Positions 1 to 13,155 of a DNA stretch of 64,000 bases are shown piece by piece. Origin of the DNA: Cunninghamella blakesleeana (taxonomy: Eukaryota; Mucoromycota; Mucoromycetes; Mucorales; Cunninghamellaceae); the NCBI GenBank assembly GCA_017871115.1, contig JAFCIZ010000006.1, positions 992,001-1,056,000 of the forward strand, read 5' to 3'. The notes under the pieces were generated by a model. It searched no databases and was not told the DNA's origin. It saw nothing but the letters and a program-made list of their open reading frames with translations. Every line of letters begins with the position of its first letter. Within the stretch, counting starts at the first letter, position 1. The position numbers and the translations under genes were made by a program.

Positions 1-1
1 A

Positions 2-355
2 TGTGTAGAACAGCAACAACAACGGTTACAACATATTAAACCAACGGCAGCTCAACATCGTTTAGCTCAATTAGGTGCACAACAACGCACTTTTTCTTCA
101 TCTATTTTACCCACTATTTCTTCTTTACCACCCACTGCGTCCGCCTCATCTCCTTCTCCTATCAAATCATCTACGTCTACTCATCTTCAACATATTGAAC
201 ATCGTCAACTGGCTAAACTCCGTCATCAAAGATTACAGTCTAATCACCATCATTCCTCTTCTATCCATTCTTCTCATTCTTCTGATAATAAACAACCTAA
301 TAGTCGTTGGAGTGCTGGTGCATTTTTAGATAGGATGTTTTATGGAACTTCTTAA
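2..355 (+). CDS. C-terminal part of an unidentified Gln/Ser/His-rich protein (5' cut by window)
   Basis: An open frame runs in from the left edge and ends at TAA 353-355, giving about 117 residues. The bases at 1-8 end in TAG, so the last exon could start at 9 or coding could continue from outside. The segment starts Gln-rich, passes through Ser/Pro and His/Ser-rich stretches and ends in a better-ordered tail, SRWSAGAFLDRMFYGTS. Codon use is coherent (many CAA, CAT and TCT) and unlike the A/T-only sequence that follows. I do not recognise the family. The conserved-looking C-terminal peptide is the best handle for a search. The gene converges on CMR1, with about 1 kb between the stops. Confidence 0.6.
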   Translation, partial: CVEQQQQRLQHIKPTAAQHRLAQLGAQQRTFSSSILPTISSLPPTASASSPSPIKSSTSTHLQHIEHRQLAKLRHQRLQSNHHHSSSIHSSHSSDNKQPNSRWSAGAFLDRMFYGTS

Positions 356-1320
356 AAATTAAAAAAAATATTAGATTAGAGTAAAGTAACACCAATTTTT
401 TATTTATTTATATTTTTATTTATTTTAGAAGATTTTTTTTAGTTTTCAATTTTATTTTCTTTTTCCTTTTACAATTATTATTATTATTATCATTTTTTCT
501 TTTATATAGTTATATATAATTATTTGTTTTATTGATTTATGCATTGTGTAATTTTATTCTTCCACATCTTTTTTTGTTTTTCTTTGTAATAATTTTGAAT
601 AAATATAATACAAAGTGAATAGATTTTCTTTTATAAACATATATATAGGTATAGATATAGACATATATACCAAATCTTTACATTTTTTTTCTTTTCTTTT
701 TTTTTTTTTTGTGTGTTTAAAATTAGAACAAAGAGATTCTTTTTTTATTGTTTTATCAACTTTTAATCAACTTGGAAATATAAACAAATAAATAAATAAA
801 TAAATAAAAAAGTCAGTCTTTGTATAAACTTTTTAGAATAAGCACAATGATCATCTTATACTACCTTAAAACTTATAACATTATATAAATATGTATAATG
901 ATGGGTATTCTTTCTTGCTTTCTTTTTTTTTTTTTTTGTTATTTTAGACTTGTACATTATAAGAATTTTAATAATACGTAAAACGAAAAAAGGGTAAACT
1001 CTTCTAAAAAAAGGAATTAGCGGGGTTTTATAACATCAAAATTTTATTTTAACTGATTTCATCCACCAATCATTTTTTTATAAAATAATAGACTTTTTTG
1101 ACAACTTTATATTCTATATGTGATAAAAATTAATTTTTGAAATAATTATAATAATAATAAATATATATATTAAATGCATATATAATGGTAATGACAATAA
1201 CAATGAAAATAATAATAACAATAGCAATAACAATAATAATAATGAATATTAACAAAGATTAAATTAAAGATATAATAATAAAAGTACACATAAATATTTG
1301 TACATACATGCAATTTTCTT
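356..1320. other. Intergenic, convergent gene ends
   Basis: AT-rich spacer between two converging stops. It holds T runs (near 686-710 and 921-937), AATAAATA repeats near 785-808 and several AATAAA-like poly(A) candidates. I see no coding frame here. Confidence 0.6.
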
Positions 1321-3312
1321 TTAAGTCCAACACCAAGCTCTCCCAGAACCATTTGCTGATATAATGGCTAATGAATCTAAAGTTGGGTGTACACTATTTA
1401 CTGCGGGTGTTGCAGTAATCCTATCTGGATCATACAAGTCAACAATTTTAGTTGCTGATTCTGCCGCATAGATGCTTGTTAAATGACGCAGGTCACCAAT
1501 TACAAAATGTGGATGGTCTATTCCAAAGCGTTTATTTTCATTCCATACTGTTCTAAATAATGTTACCCATCTATTTTTTTACAAAAAAAGAAAAAAGGTA
1601 AATAAATGATTGTTACTATTGATATTATCCTTATTTATTTTCATTTTCATTATAATAAACCTACTTTCCAGTATGACAGTTATGTCTGATTTTCTTTTTC
1701 AAATCCAATTGTAAGTTATCTTTGTTTAAATCAAATACTCTAAGAAAATCATCATAACATGAAGTAGATAAATACTTGCCATCAGGTGACCAAAAAGCAC
1801 TAGTTACTGCAAAACCATGTGTAAGTTCCTGTAAAGGAGTATAGCCAGCATCGTCATCATCATTATCTTTATTTTTTAAATTTCTAATATCCCATATCGT
1901 TGCTGTTCTATCATTGCTTGCTGCTACCATTAAGTTTGTATGTATTGGATTTATATTAATGCACCCGATTTTTTGATTTCTAAGAGTGATCACTGTATCC
2001 GTATCTTTGCTTCTTGTATCATGTATACCAATTTCACCATTTCCTGTAGCAAAATATATCTTTTAAAAAAAATAAGCGTATGAGTAAAATATGTGCATTC
2101 TTAGTATAGTCTTCCTATTGTAATATATATTAATATATTAATACTTACTACTTGTCCATTTTCTGTAATATCAAAATGAGTGATAGGATATTTATCAGGT
2201 AATACTATGTCATTAAATTTGGCTGCATTCATATCAAAAGTTCGGAAGGATCCATCAATCGAAGACAAATACAATGTTGAAGCATCATTTACTGAAAATT
2301 TAAGATTTGTGATATTTTGTGTTGTTGGTCGATAGGAAAAAATGACTGGTTCCTCTGTATCTTCTTCTTTGTTGTCAATATCCCAAAATGAAAGATGGCC
2401 AGCTACACCACTAGCGATCCCCAATAATTTTGTCTTATTTGGATGGAACCTAAGTTTTCGGTTAATAGATATATTGTATATTAATCATTTATATTACAAT
2501 ATTCATTTCCTTTTATTATTGCTATTATGATACTTTCTCTTTTTTACTATTATTATTATCATTATTATTATTATTATATATATAGCTTACAGACAATTAG
2601 TTATTCTATCAGGTGTCATTTTTACATTAACCCACTCATGGCGTATTTTCAGTTGTGAATACTGATCTTGCAAAGGTTGTAAAGAAGGATCAACTGGTTT
2701 ATCATCATCATCATCGTCCTCTTCCTCTTGTTCTTGCCCTTTTTTTGTTCTAGTTGACCCTAAAAGTTGTAAAAAATTGGCATGGTCCTTTTCATCCAAA
2801 TGATCCACTCGTTGGATTTTTTGTTTTCGTTCGGTATTATCATCATCCCCTTCCCCACCACGTTTTAGTAATACATCTTTTTCGTCCAATTCAATATTAA
2901 GAGCCGATATACCACGAATTCTAGCTGAAACACGTTGAGGCGTAGCATTTGCTTTCTTTTTTTCTGATTTTTTAGGCGTATGTTTTTTAAGTTGGTGGGG
3001 CGTATTAGTATTATTTGTTTTGGATTGAACAATCGTGGTTGTAGGTACTTCTAATTCACGTAGTAATGCTTGATTACGTCTAGTTGTACAAAAAAAAAGG
3101 TATAGAAGTAGATAGAAAGAGTTTAATTATTTGTATCAAGCATTTATATATGTTTTCAATAGTAAAATAATAATAGCAATAATAATATATATTTAAATAG
3201 ATCTATCCAAGTATTTTTTTTTTTTTTTTTTTTTACTTATTTCTTCTTTGTTCTTGATCAATCCTCACCTTATATTTTCTAAACGTTTCTTTTCATATTC
3301 TGAAAGGCCCAT
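1321..3312 (-). CDS. CMR1: CMR1/WDR76-like DNA-damage-binding WD40 protein
   Basis: Five exons: 3269-3312, 2591-3079, 2149-2449, 1665-2059 and 1321-1570, joining to 492 residues. The N-terminus carries the family signature (SEYEKKRLENIRRNQALL, about residues 4-21). A charged region follows with basic KKSEKKK-type and poly-Asp stretches, then a WD40 propeller from about residue 175 to the end, closing on GSGRAWCWT. Conserved pieces include FHPNKTKLLGIASG, IYFATGNGEIGIHD and HTGKWVTLFRTVWNENKRF. Family knowledge: yeast Cmr1 and human WDR76 are nuclear, bind damaged DNA, collect at stress-induced nuclear foci and associate with CUL4-type ligase biology. All four introns are small and in phase. 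The neighbour downstream of its promoter is the RasGEF gene on the same strand. Family assignment is strong; function here is by homology. Confidence 0.93.
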
Positions 3313-3734
3313 GTTTAAAAAAACTTGATAGATAGATAGATAAAAAAAAAAAAGAAAATAAAATAATCTGGAGACAAAAGGTTTGTCATTTTATAAAAAA
3401 ATTTCTTCGGAGAATGTAATTTTTTTGAACAAAATCATAAATTTAAAAATTAAAACGATATACTAAGATATTAGGATAAAATAAACTGTTAAACATAAAA
3501 ATATAAATATAAATAAATCAATATACAAGTACATAAAAAGGTAGACATTAAGCAAAAAAAAAAAAAAAGAAAAAAAAAAAACTATAAAAAACAGTAATAA
3601 AAAAATAATTTAAAATGAAAAATAATAAAAATTATAAGGAAAGGGAAATAACTGATAATGATGATATAAAATATATGTGTATATATATAAGTAAAACATG
3701 ATATTTCGTTTTTTTCTGTACTTTTTTATTAATT
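3313..3734. other. Intergenic spacer (CMR1 promoter / RasGEF 3' end)
   Basis: About 420 bases between the CMR1 start and the RasGEF stop on the same strand. It contains a GATA tetranucleotide run near 3330-3342 and A runs near 3556-3581. No open frame of note. Confidence 0.6.
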
Positions 3735-4300
3735 TTACAAGAATCCTGATTCTTGTAAAAGACGTGTAATTTTTTCATCTTCTCGTTCCCTATTATTAAA
3801 AGATAAATTAAAAAAAAAAAGTAAATAAAAGAATCATATATATATATAAATATAACAATTGTTATTATTATTTACCTTGGTTCCAACTTTAAACTTTCTT
3901 TATATAATTGATCTTCATCTCTAGTACTTTGAAGGTGATTTCTAATAAATTCTTGGATTTCTTCTACAGGTTTCAATTTATAAAATAAGGTTTGATATTG
4001 TTGAATTTCTCTAATCACTTCAGCTGTTTTTTCACGTTTAGCAAAATTAATTAAATCTTTGGATTTTGTAATAATATTTGAATTCCCATCTTCAATAAAG
4101 GTTAAATCTTGGAGGTAAATACCCAAAAATGGAATACAAGGTGGATTTACAGAGTGAATTAATTGTCGATATTCACTAAAGTTACGATTAGCACCCATAA
4201 TCTTTCTAATATGAGATAAGATTTGATTTGTTCTTGCGCCAACCATCTATTTTTTAAATAAAAATAAATAAATGATGTTATTAAACTGTAATAATTTGTA

Positions 4301-4334
<34 letters not shown>

Positions 4335-7300
4335 TTTTATTCCCATCTTTTTCATAAAGTATATATCTTTCTTTTCATGATACATATTCCTTCTTATTTA
4401 TGATATGAACCGATACTTACTTCCCAAGTTCTTTTTAATCTACCAACTGAACTATTATCAAAAGCAGATAAAACAGCCATACATGTATTGAAATTGTTTA
4501 ATTCACGGCATTTCTAAAAAAAGAGGAGAGGAATCAGTATATATATATTAAAACAATTGTTTTTTTTTCCTTTTTCTATTCTTTTCTCTTTGTCTCTTAT
4601 ATAATTCATATAAATACATACTTCAGCTACTTGTACCCAAAATTTAATTAAGTTGGAACGTTTTTTCACATCATTTTGACTAAGAATGGCATCAGACACC
4701 CAAGAAGTAACTTGATTACAATATTCAATAGAGGCACGAATATTTACAGAAACAGGAGCGGAATCATCACTAGTTTCACGGGACCAAGCTTTATCCAAAC
4801 ATTCAATAGGACGAATCGAACTATACATTTTAAAATCAATCAAAGTCAACTGACGAGCCAATTCTGTGGGGTCTAAATCCAATAATTTGAAATTTTTACG
4901 TGGTAAAATAGGATCAGGGATCTGTTGAGGGGTCCATACCAATTTTTTCAAACCAGGATCAGTATCATCACCACTTTCCATACGTTTTTGAATTAAACGT
5001 TCCAATTGATCAGTGGAGAAGCTTAAAGTAGACCGAATAGTAGTATCTGTAAAAGTCATTAAACGATCCAAAATAACATAATCTTCTTCATTGTAATACA
5101 CTTCTAACCAATTCTTGAGGACATTAAAAACACGAAGGCGGACTAATTTTAATTTCTTTTGTTTCCATATTTCTAATTCCGTTTCCGTTAATTCAGGAGG
5201 TGGGCTTAAATTATATCTACCTTCCAATAAATCCAATAATTCCATGGAGGTACAAAAAGATCGATAGGTTAATAAGAAGGTGTTGTTGAAATTCATATCC
5301 AAATAATCATGTAAGGTTAATCGTTCCACTAAGGCTGGTAAGGTACCACCTTTTACATTTCCTTCCATATTGAATGAGATATCGCTAAGATCGTAGTCGT
5401 AGGAAAGATAAGCAGGTCGATCTACATTAGTTGGATTACTTCCAGCAATATCGGTTGTAGAGGGTACATCGTCACCAAAGAATTTTTTAAGTTTATGAGA
5501 TGATTTTTTTGTATCTACATCTGGTTGATTTAAAGTTGTTGTATCAGATATCCCTGATTCTCTTGTACCTGGATGTTCTACAATAGCAGTTGTTGTTGAA
5601 ATTTTTGCATTATTAATAATGTCACTGTTATTATTGTTGTCTTTGTTCTTGTTAGCTGCGGTCGCCAGCGAGTCGCTTGAATTTTGATTATCATCTAGAA
5701 GGGGCGATGATAAAGCTAATTTAGTTTGAGAAGATTTTCGTAAAGATGGGATGGTGGAATCTGTTATTTCAGTGTTATAAGTTAAATTACCTCCACTAAA
5801 TATACTATCATTTTGTACAGTAATATTATCATCGTCATCGTCATTGTTTCCTTCTTCGTTGGAGGTATTGTTAACATTGATATCATGATCGACTTTTACA
5901 TTTTCACTCTTATTTTTTTTTTCATCATCTTCCCCTTTTTCTTCAGGAATAGCTGTTGTTGTTGTTGCTGTTGCTGCTGTGGTTGTTGTAAGAGTAAGTT
6001 TAGGTTGTGATAATGAAGATGAGGTGGAGGTAGAGGGCTTATTTTTGAAAGTATCTACAGATTTTTGTTTTGCTAGTTCATATTCATAAACCATAACACC
6101 AATGCATTCGCATATATTACTAATTGGGATATGAATTTCTTTAGCAGCTTGTTCCACGCAATCAAGGATTTGATTAAATGGTAAATGGTTTCCAGTTAGC
6201 TGTTGTAAATGACAAAAGAGCTTTCCAAGGCCATCAGAAAGGGCTTGTTTATCATATTGTAATTCATTCAATAATGGTGAATCTTTAAAGGATTTAAAAT
6301 CAATATCATCCACTAATCCCAAAAATTGACCAGTTTGACTAGAAAGATTACGAAATTGTGTAAACAGTTTAGCACCAAATTGAACCCGCATGGTATCTGT
6401 CATAATGGCCGTTGTGGCTTGATTTGATCGTCCATTCTTTACATCAGTTAAAATAGCATCTACTGACTCATGCATATTGGTTCCAAATAAATCTATATTA
6501 TCTGATAAATCATGTTGAAGTGCATACTTTGTTTGTGATGATGATGACGATGATTGATTGGATTTCTTTTGTTGTTGGATTTGTTTATATTCTTCCGATT
6601 CATTGTTTAATATTCTTGGATCTACATGTTTTACAGATAAAGGAATAATTTGACATGTACCAACAAAATGACGAACGGCTACTAATAAATCATTTGTTTC
6701 ACTCAATAACTTATTGATGTTTTCTCCACCAGTACCAGAGGATAATATTGATGTTAAAAAGACTTTGGACATAGAGGCCATCATTACACGGTGATGATCA
6801 CGAAGTAAAGTGTTTGCTTTTAAATGAGGTGAGTCTTTATCAATGGTTCCAGAACTTAATAACATTTGTCTTATTGTATTAATGACAATACCAGCCAATT
6901 CTCCAAATTGATCTGATTGATTATTTTTGGCTGCAGTACTAAGTTCATTGATCGCTTTTGCAATATGCGCTGATAAGATATTCCAGGTTAAAGGTTCATT
7001 TACATCAATTTTATAAACTGTATTGACTGGTTTTTGAATATTATTCACAGGCTGCTTCATACTATCAGTATTATTTAATTGTTGATCGACTTCTGACTTT
7101 ACTTTATTATTTTCATTTGGCAACTATTAGAAAAAAGATATGCACATATATATTATTATCTAGAACTATTACCATACAAGACTTTTTTTTTTTTTTAAAA
7201 AAAAAAAAAAATGAATTATTATTATTACCAAATGACCAGTAATAGGATCAATGAGTTCCCTATCCCAAGTTGTTTCTTGTGTTTGAAGATTACAATAATA

Positions 7301-8252
7301 AACACGGCCTTGATGATTTGTACGTTTAACCCAATTTGGAGGAAGCTAAAACATAAATAATAAAAAGAAATTAATATTTCAAATGATAATATATACAATA
7401 AAAATAAAAAAATGAATTACCGTATCTAAAAGAGCTTTTTGATTTACTTCTTTATCTTCATCTTCATCTATTATATCTTCGTCTTCTTCTAATATAATAT
7501 CATCATTATCCATATTAAGTTGAAGACGAGAACCTAGGCCTTGTAATCTACTATCTACAGATTGAAAATCGAACTCGTCATCATCAACATCATCATTATC
7601 GATTGTTGATTCCATATCACCATAAGTAAAAGAGTCCATGATGGAAGAAGAAGAAGAAGAAGCTGGTGCTGGTGCATTGTGTTGAAGAAGGGGTGGATTT
7701 GTACGCATTTCACCGGTCAATTTATTGTAGTAATAGCAGCCAGTACCATCTTCAGTCATTTCTACAATCCAATTGGGCGGTAAGGAAGAAGAATTAGAAA
7801 TAGAAGGAGTAGGTGTATTTGGTTGATTTCTTGATGATGATGATGTTTGTTGGATATTATTTTCCATTTCAAAATGGTGGTTATAAGGTAAACTAAGTCT
7901 ATGATCTTTATTTTGTTGTAAAATGACTCCATTTTTTGGTGCACGGGGTAAAGGTGATGTGGTGGTTTGTGATGTATAAGGGCCAGATGTTTCCTGTTAT
8001 TATTATTATTATTAATATTAAATAAAATAAAAATACATGGAAAAATAAGAAATCGAATTTATATTGCTATTCCGCACACATCTTTGTTTTATAATAATTT
8101 TTTATAAACTTACTAAATAGGAATGTCCCTGTATAGATAGCTCTTCATTATTTCCTAATTCCATTATGCTTGTATCAGTATATTCTTCGATTGTTTCAAC
8201 GTAGTTACTTGGGAACCAACCTCTTGATCCTTTACACCTTTTTTTTAAAAAA

Positions 8253-8284
<32 letters not shown>

Positions 8285-8495
8285 AAAATGATTGAATATA
8301 CATATATAAAAAGCTGAATATGAAATAGTATATATTTTTATATTTTATATATTTTTACCATCCATCCCACCATCCAGACTGTAGTTGATTAAGAACTTCT
8401 ATTATATCACCTTGTTCAAATTCGAGAGAGGATTTATCATTTGATCTAAAAGCATAAAGTGCACGTACTCGACATATAATTGGTACTGTTGGCAT
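3735..8495 (-). CDS. CDC25: Cdc25-type Ras guanine-nucleotide exchange factor (SH3-WW-WW-RasGEF_N-RasGEF)
   Basis: Eight exons (8359-8495, 8114-8237, 7421-7993, 7229-7345, 4622-7123, 4421-4513, 3876-4246, 3735-3789) give 1,323 residues. An SH3 domain covers about residues 8-65 (ALYAF, SGWWDGW, RGWFPSNYVE). WW1 is at about 158-192 (LPPNW; GCYYYN) but has Arg where the second Trp is expected. WW2 is at about 279-312 with both Trp (LPPNW; ETTWDREL). A long Ser/Thr/Asn-rich linker leads to RasGEF_N at about 900-1040 (GGTLPALVERLT, TFLLTYRSF) and the catalytic RasGEF domain at about 1060-1300 (PTELARQLTLIDF, FNTCMAVLSAFDNSSVGRL). The family loads GTP onto Ras at membranes to switch on cAMP/PKA or MAPK signalling. 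SH3 plus RasGEF is the usual fungal Cdc25 plan; the two WW modules are extra. The start is the first ATG ahead of the SH3. Confidence 0.92.
7183..7211. repeat. T14-A15 palindromic tract inside a RasGEF intron
   Basis: A T run is followed directly by an A run of almost equal length, so the tract is self-complementary. It fills much of the 103-base intron between the second WW exon and the large exon. Confidence 0.85.
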
Positions 8496-10121
8496 GGTCT
8501 ATTCAATTCAACAAGCTTTTTTTTTTATTTTTAAAAAATAACAAAAAAAAAAGAGGTTGAATATGAAGTTGAAAGATAAGTTGTTATAATGAAAGAATGA
8601 ATAGAATAAATAAAATAAAAAGACAATTAATAATAAAAGTAAAGGAATGAATATAAAAAAAAAAGTAATGTAATAAATTATTAGGATGTATAATAAAAAA
8701 AGAAGAAGAAAAATAACAAAAAAGAAAAAGGGAAAATAAGGTCGTGTCTTTTTTAGAAAAAGCACCACAAATAAATTTATATGAGGACGGACATTGAAAT
8801 CTTAAGGTAGTACTAGAATATTATTTTAGGAGTGAATCTCAAAAGTATAATAAAAAATAAATATATCCACCTATCATCATTCGTTTCATGTTACTTAATA
8901 ATAATAACAATGGTAATAAACGCTATATAAGAAAAAGAATAGTAAGTCCTTTTTTTATTTTGTTTTCTGATTCTATAAGAAAAAGAAAAAAACTAGGATT
9001 CAACCTATTTTATATTTGTTTTATACTGTTTTCTATAGAGCCACGTGCTTTTTTTTGTTTGTACCTTCTTAATTTGATTTCCCGAATATAGACCTTTCTC
9101 CTTTTATTTCATTAATATAAGTATAAAAAAATAGACAATTTGATTATGTAAAAAAAACCATTCAAGTTATCCGAGCCTTTTTTTTTTTCAAGGACTCTCT
9201 TTTTTTTTTTTTAAAAAAAAAAAAAAGTATATATTTTTTATAAATCTTTAAAGGTTTTATTTTATTTTTTATTTTTTTTTAATGATATAAAAATAAAGTT
9301 TATCATAAATCTCACACTCATTTAAACTCTTTTTTAATTAAACTATAACTACGTTCATGAAAAAAACTTGAAAACATGGTTTAAAACTCAGTTTTATAAT
9401 TATCACTAACGAGGCTTTATTTTGAAAAATACTTGGAATTTATAAAAAAAAAAAAGGGAAAAAGTTTTGATTATCATATGTTTTTTTTTTAAGATAAAAT
9501 AATAAATTTAGATGGTATTATATTACAGAAAAAAAAAAAATAAACTTAGTGACAAGTTTTCGTTTTTTTATTTTACATATGCCAATTAACCTTTTTCTTT
9601 TTTTCTTATGTGATATAATTAAAAAAAAAAACTCGGTAAAAAACATTAAAATGTATAAAATTTAATAATGAAATATGTATGTAAAATAATAAGATCACAG
9701 CATTATCTTATTAACAAACTTACCATTATTATTGATTTATATACAATCATTATTATTTTTTGTTGTTCACAAATATGTATTAGATGCATTCGTTATAAAT
9801 GAAAAATCATTTGCTTTAAAATTCAGTACCCAAATATGGAATCTATCATAAAAAATTTTTTTTTATTTTAACTGGTCATAGAGTCAAGGAATGAAGTTGC
9901 CATATTTGAGTTTGAAAAATAAAATGTATACAAATTATCCAATATTATATAAATTATAATAGTTCTTATGTTCTAAAAAGATAATATTTATTACTAAAAA
10001 TAATAATACATACTTAAAAAATGGTAAATTAATAAATAATAATAATAAAAGTTGGATTATAAATTATAATGTGGTAGTGGTATTATAGCTTGAGAGCCTT
10101 TTTTTTCTATATATATACACT
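8496..10121. other. Long intergenic region upstream of the RasGEF gene
   Basis: About 1.6 kb of A/T-rich spacer between the RasGEF start and the transporter stop. It holds a T13-A14 palindrome at 9200-9226, further T and A runs, and one CACGTG E-box core near 9041 within GCCACGTGC, which could bind a bHLH factor. Short frames here are A/T-driven and lack domain-like content. Confidence 0.55.
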
Positions 10122-12012
10122 CTAATAGCCGGAATATTTTCTAAGTTTTTCCCCTTTCAATTTGACAACTAGTAACGCAAAAGCCCATACAAGGTTAAGA
10201 ATACCGAATAAAAATGTAACCCAGCCTGGACCAACAGCATGGGTCATTGGATTGGCTAAATTAAAATTATAATATGATAATAAAATTATACATTTATTGA
10301 TTAGTATAAATATTTATAAGCTTTTATAATAAATAATTAAATAAACGAATAAAAATATTTACCTATTAAACTTAAAATACAAGACCATACCATACGTACT
10401 AAATTAGCAGCAGCAGTAACGCTAGCACCTTTCCCATGGACAGCATCCACAAGATAGGCTAATGCTGGATTAAAGATATTGACCATAGCAAAGCATTGCA
10501 CACCAAACATAATAATAGATACCCAAACAGACCATTCCAATTGTACTGGCCAACCCCATAGAAAGAAAGCAAGTGGGTTTAATAAAAATGCTGCTGGCCT
10601 GTATATATATATATTTTAAAAAAAAGGATAAAAGAATAACAATCAATTAATCTATTTATCTACAATTACTACTTTTAAAAAATATATAAATAATTTTTTT
10701 TACCAAACATTTAATGCAAGACGATCTTCAGGCACCGCATAACCCCGTTTGTCGATTGCTTTATGTAAAAAAAAATTAGATAACTGACCAGAAAATACAG
10801 ATCCAACCACTTCACCAATACCAGGAGAAAGGAAAGTAAGTCCAATCATACCAGCACTCATACTATAAGTATTTGTATAGAGATCAGGAATCATATTTTC
10901 AATTGCAAACATCCCACCAAATGCTAAAGCAGTTGCCATAGAACATATTAAAACAAATGGATGGCGAAGAAGTAGCTATAAAATAAAATATAATAGGTAT
11001 ATATAAAATAATTAAATGCAAAGTTAATACAATTTTTTTTAAAAAGATATATTATATTTTTTTTTAATTACCAAAGGAGCAAATGGATTTAAAGATTTCT
11101 TTCCAACTGTTTTTTCAGAAGGAATAGATTGTTGATCATTATTACTTTCCATACCACTATCATCAACTGTTTTATTCCAAAAATCTTCAACCCTATATGT
11201 TTCCTCCATAACAAAGATAATGCTAACAAGTAAAAGGCACCCCATAACAAATAATAGCCAAAATACAGATCTCCAACCCCAGCGTTCAACTAAAAACCCA
11301 CCACATAATGGGCCTAATCCATAAAGAAAAACAAAGCAAAAAATAGAATAATATGAATAAAAATACTTAATCCTTCATTGTTTTATTTATTTATGCATTT
11401 ATTTATTTATTTACCGATCATTGGACCTGTAAAACTTCCTGCAAAATAAATAGAGAGGGGTCTACCGCGTTCTTCGACATTATAAATATCAGCTACTGAT
11501 CTATGATTAAGTAATTAAAAAATTTTTTTTTTAATTGCCATTTTATATATTGATTCTTGTTACAATTATTTTTCATAATTCTTCATTGTTTAACTATTAT
11601 TGATATTATTATTTTTATTAGCACTGTAATTATTATTACCCTAAAAAGTAACATATATATAAAAGTAGTTGATATGAATAAGAATTCTAGAAAAAAAATG
11701 TCATATATATATAAATGTTGTTATAAATAGTATTTCAATTTACCAGAGCCAATTGACCAAGCTGATGATATACCAACAGCTTGCAATATCCGCATACCAA
11801 GTAATACATTAATATCTGGAGCAAAACATCCACCCAAAGATCCAAGAGTATAAATAACAAACGAGAAAAAATAAACAGACCTTCTAATATGCCAATGATC
11901 ACTAATACTACTATAAAAAATAGGCTATTGGAATAATAGTATCCATAAAAAACAAATTTAAAACAAGAATATTCAGTATATATCATTAAATAAAATTTAT
12001 ATAATACATTAT

Positions 12013-12053
<41 letters not shown>

Positions 12054-12375
12054 TGTACGTACTGCTATGCCCATAAATAGCATGTATAATGAATTACTAA
12101 GAGTGACCATAATACTAGGACTATTCAATTGTTTTGTAACTTCTTCTAGAGCTGGCAACTAAAACAATAAGAAATATATATATTATGATCTTTTTTATCT
12201 TTCTAAATTGTTTCTATAATAAGTAAATTACATAAATTGTAGAACAAAAGCCTGGAATGATAGCAAAGATTGATACCATTGTAAGTGTTAAAGTTTTTCT
12301 CCATTGTGGAAGTGTTCTTGGATCTTGAATAACCGAAGGTTTTAACTTGAATAAAGAACTTATATAATGATTCAT
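10122..12375 (-). CDS. Major facilitator superfamily transporter, DHA1 drug:H+ antiporter type
   Basis: Eight exons (12232-12375, 12063-12158, 11744-11924, 11415-11495, 11072-11313, 10704-10975, 10363-10598, 10122-10255) encode 461 residues with about twelve hydrophobic segments. The protein opens with a short cytosolic tail and TM1 (MVSIFAIIPGFCSTIYLPAL). A motif A-like loop follows (FYSSISDHWHIRRSVYFF), then the conserved GMRILQAVGISSAW of TM4, a VADIY...ERGRPL loop, and GPMIGPLCGGFLVERWGWRS of TM5-6. A hydrophilic central loop (about 215-250) precedes the second half. Fungal relatives (Qdr/Aqr/Dtr-type) export drugs, polyamines or organic acids; the substrate here cannot be read. The splice between exons 3 and 4 needs the second of two AGs at the acceptor and leaves the usual GxGxVADIY loop two residues short. 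Confidence 0.85.
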
Positions 12376-12674
12376 TAGTATTATGAAATAACAAATGGAA
12401 AAAGAGGGGAAGTTTTTTTTTTTTTTTTTTCCTATCATTTTGTATTTTTTTAAGAAAAAATCAACCGGTGTTTTAAAAAAAACTTTTTATGTTGAGCAAG
12501 AGGAAGTTTAGATTTTTACTTTTCTGAATAAATACTTTTATTGGTTAATATTACTTTACAGATGTTTAAAAGGGGTATTTCTAGGGGATTTTACTTGATA
12601 TAATTGGCTAATCATATCTTGTGCTTCTTTTTACTTTATAATATATTATAATGCCTCGGGCTACGCCATTTCTG

Positions 12675-12933
12675 CTATTTGGAAATTTGCATACCGTGTT
12701 CAAAGCCAAACTCTGTACTTTTGTAAAAATCAATTTTATTTTTAATAAAGTATTTCCACTCCAAAGCATCGTGATAATAAAATTCATTTATCTCTTTTGA
12801 ATTATCATTTTTCATATTTTTTTAAGCTCCCTGTTGTATTTGAAGATTTTGTTTGTTGCATTTGAAAAACCTACTTGTCGCATAATTTTTTCACACTGTT
12901 TTTTCTCTTTAGAAAGTGATAGTTATTGCTACC
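12675..12933 (-). pseudogene. Fragmented open frames, possible gene relic A
   Basis: On the minus strand a frame of about 36 codons, including KKQCEKIMRQVGFSNATN, runs into a stop near 12820. It is followed in another frame by a 46-codon ORF starting ATG 12815 and ending TAG 12675-12677, including NEFYYHDALEWKYF. Both halves have mixed, codon-like base composition in a region that is otherwise A/T runs, which looks like one coding sequence broken by a frameshift. I do not recognise the family. Alternatives are a short real gene with an unseen intron, or chance. Confidence 0.35.
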
Positions 12934-13155
12934 GATTTAAACTTAAAATAAACTAGATGTAGTACTTTTAAGAGTATAGACCTGGTTTCTATACATACAT
13001 ATTGATAACTACTTTTAATAAAAAGAAATATAGTAAAGAGAAAGAAAAAAGACTAATTGAAGAAAATAAAGGATTAATTGAAAATATAAAAATCTCAAAT
13101 AAATTAATAAACTTTTGGTTCTATTTCACTTAAAACGTATGCATCAAAAGAATAA

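Noticed and set aside
8508..8768. 86-codon hydrophobic frame upstream of the RasGEF start
   Set aside because: Phe/Leu/Tyr-rich translation of A-rich spacer; no domain and it overlaps the expected promoter.
8888..9091. 67-codon frame with hydrophobic stretches
   Set aside because: The composition follows the T and A runs, the protein is low complexity, and no start or splice context supports it.
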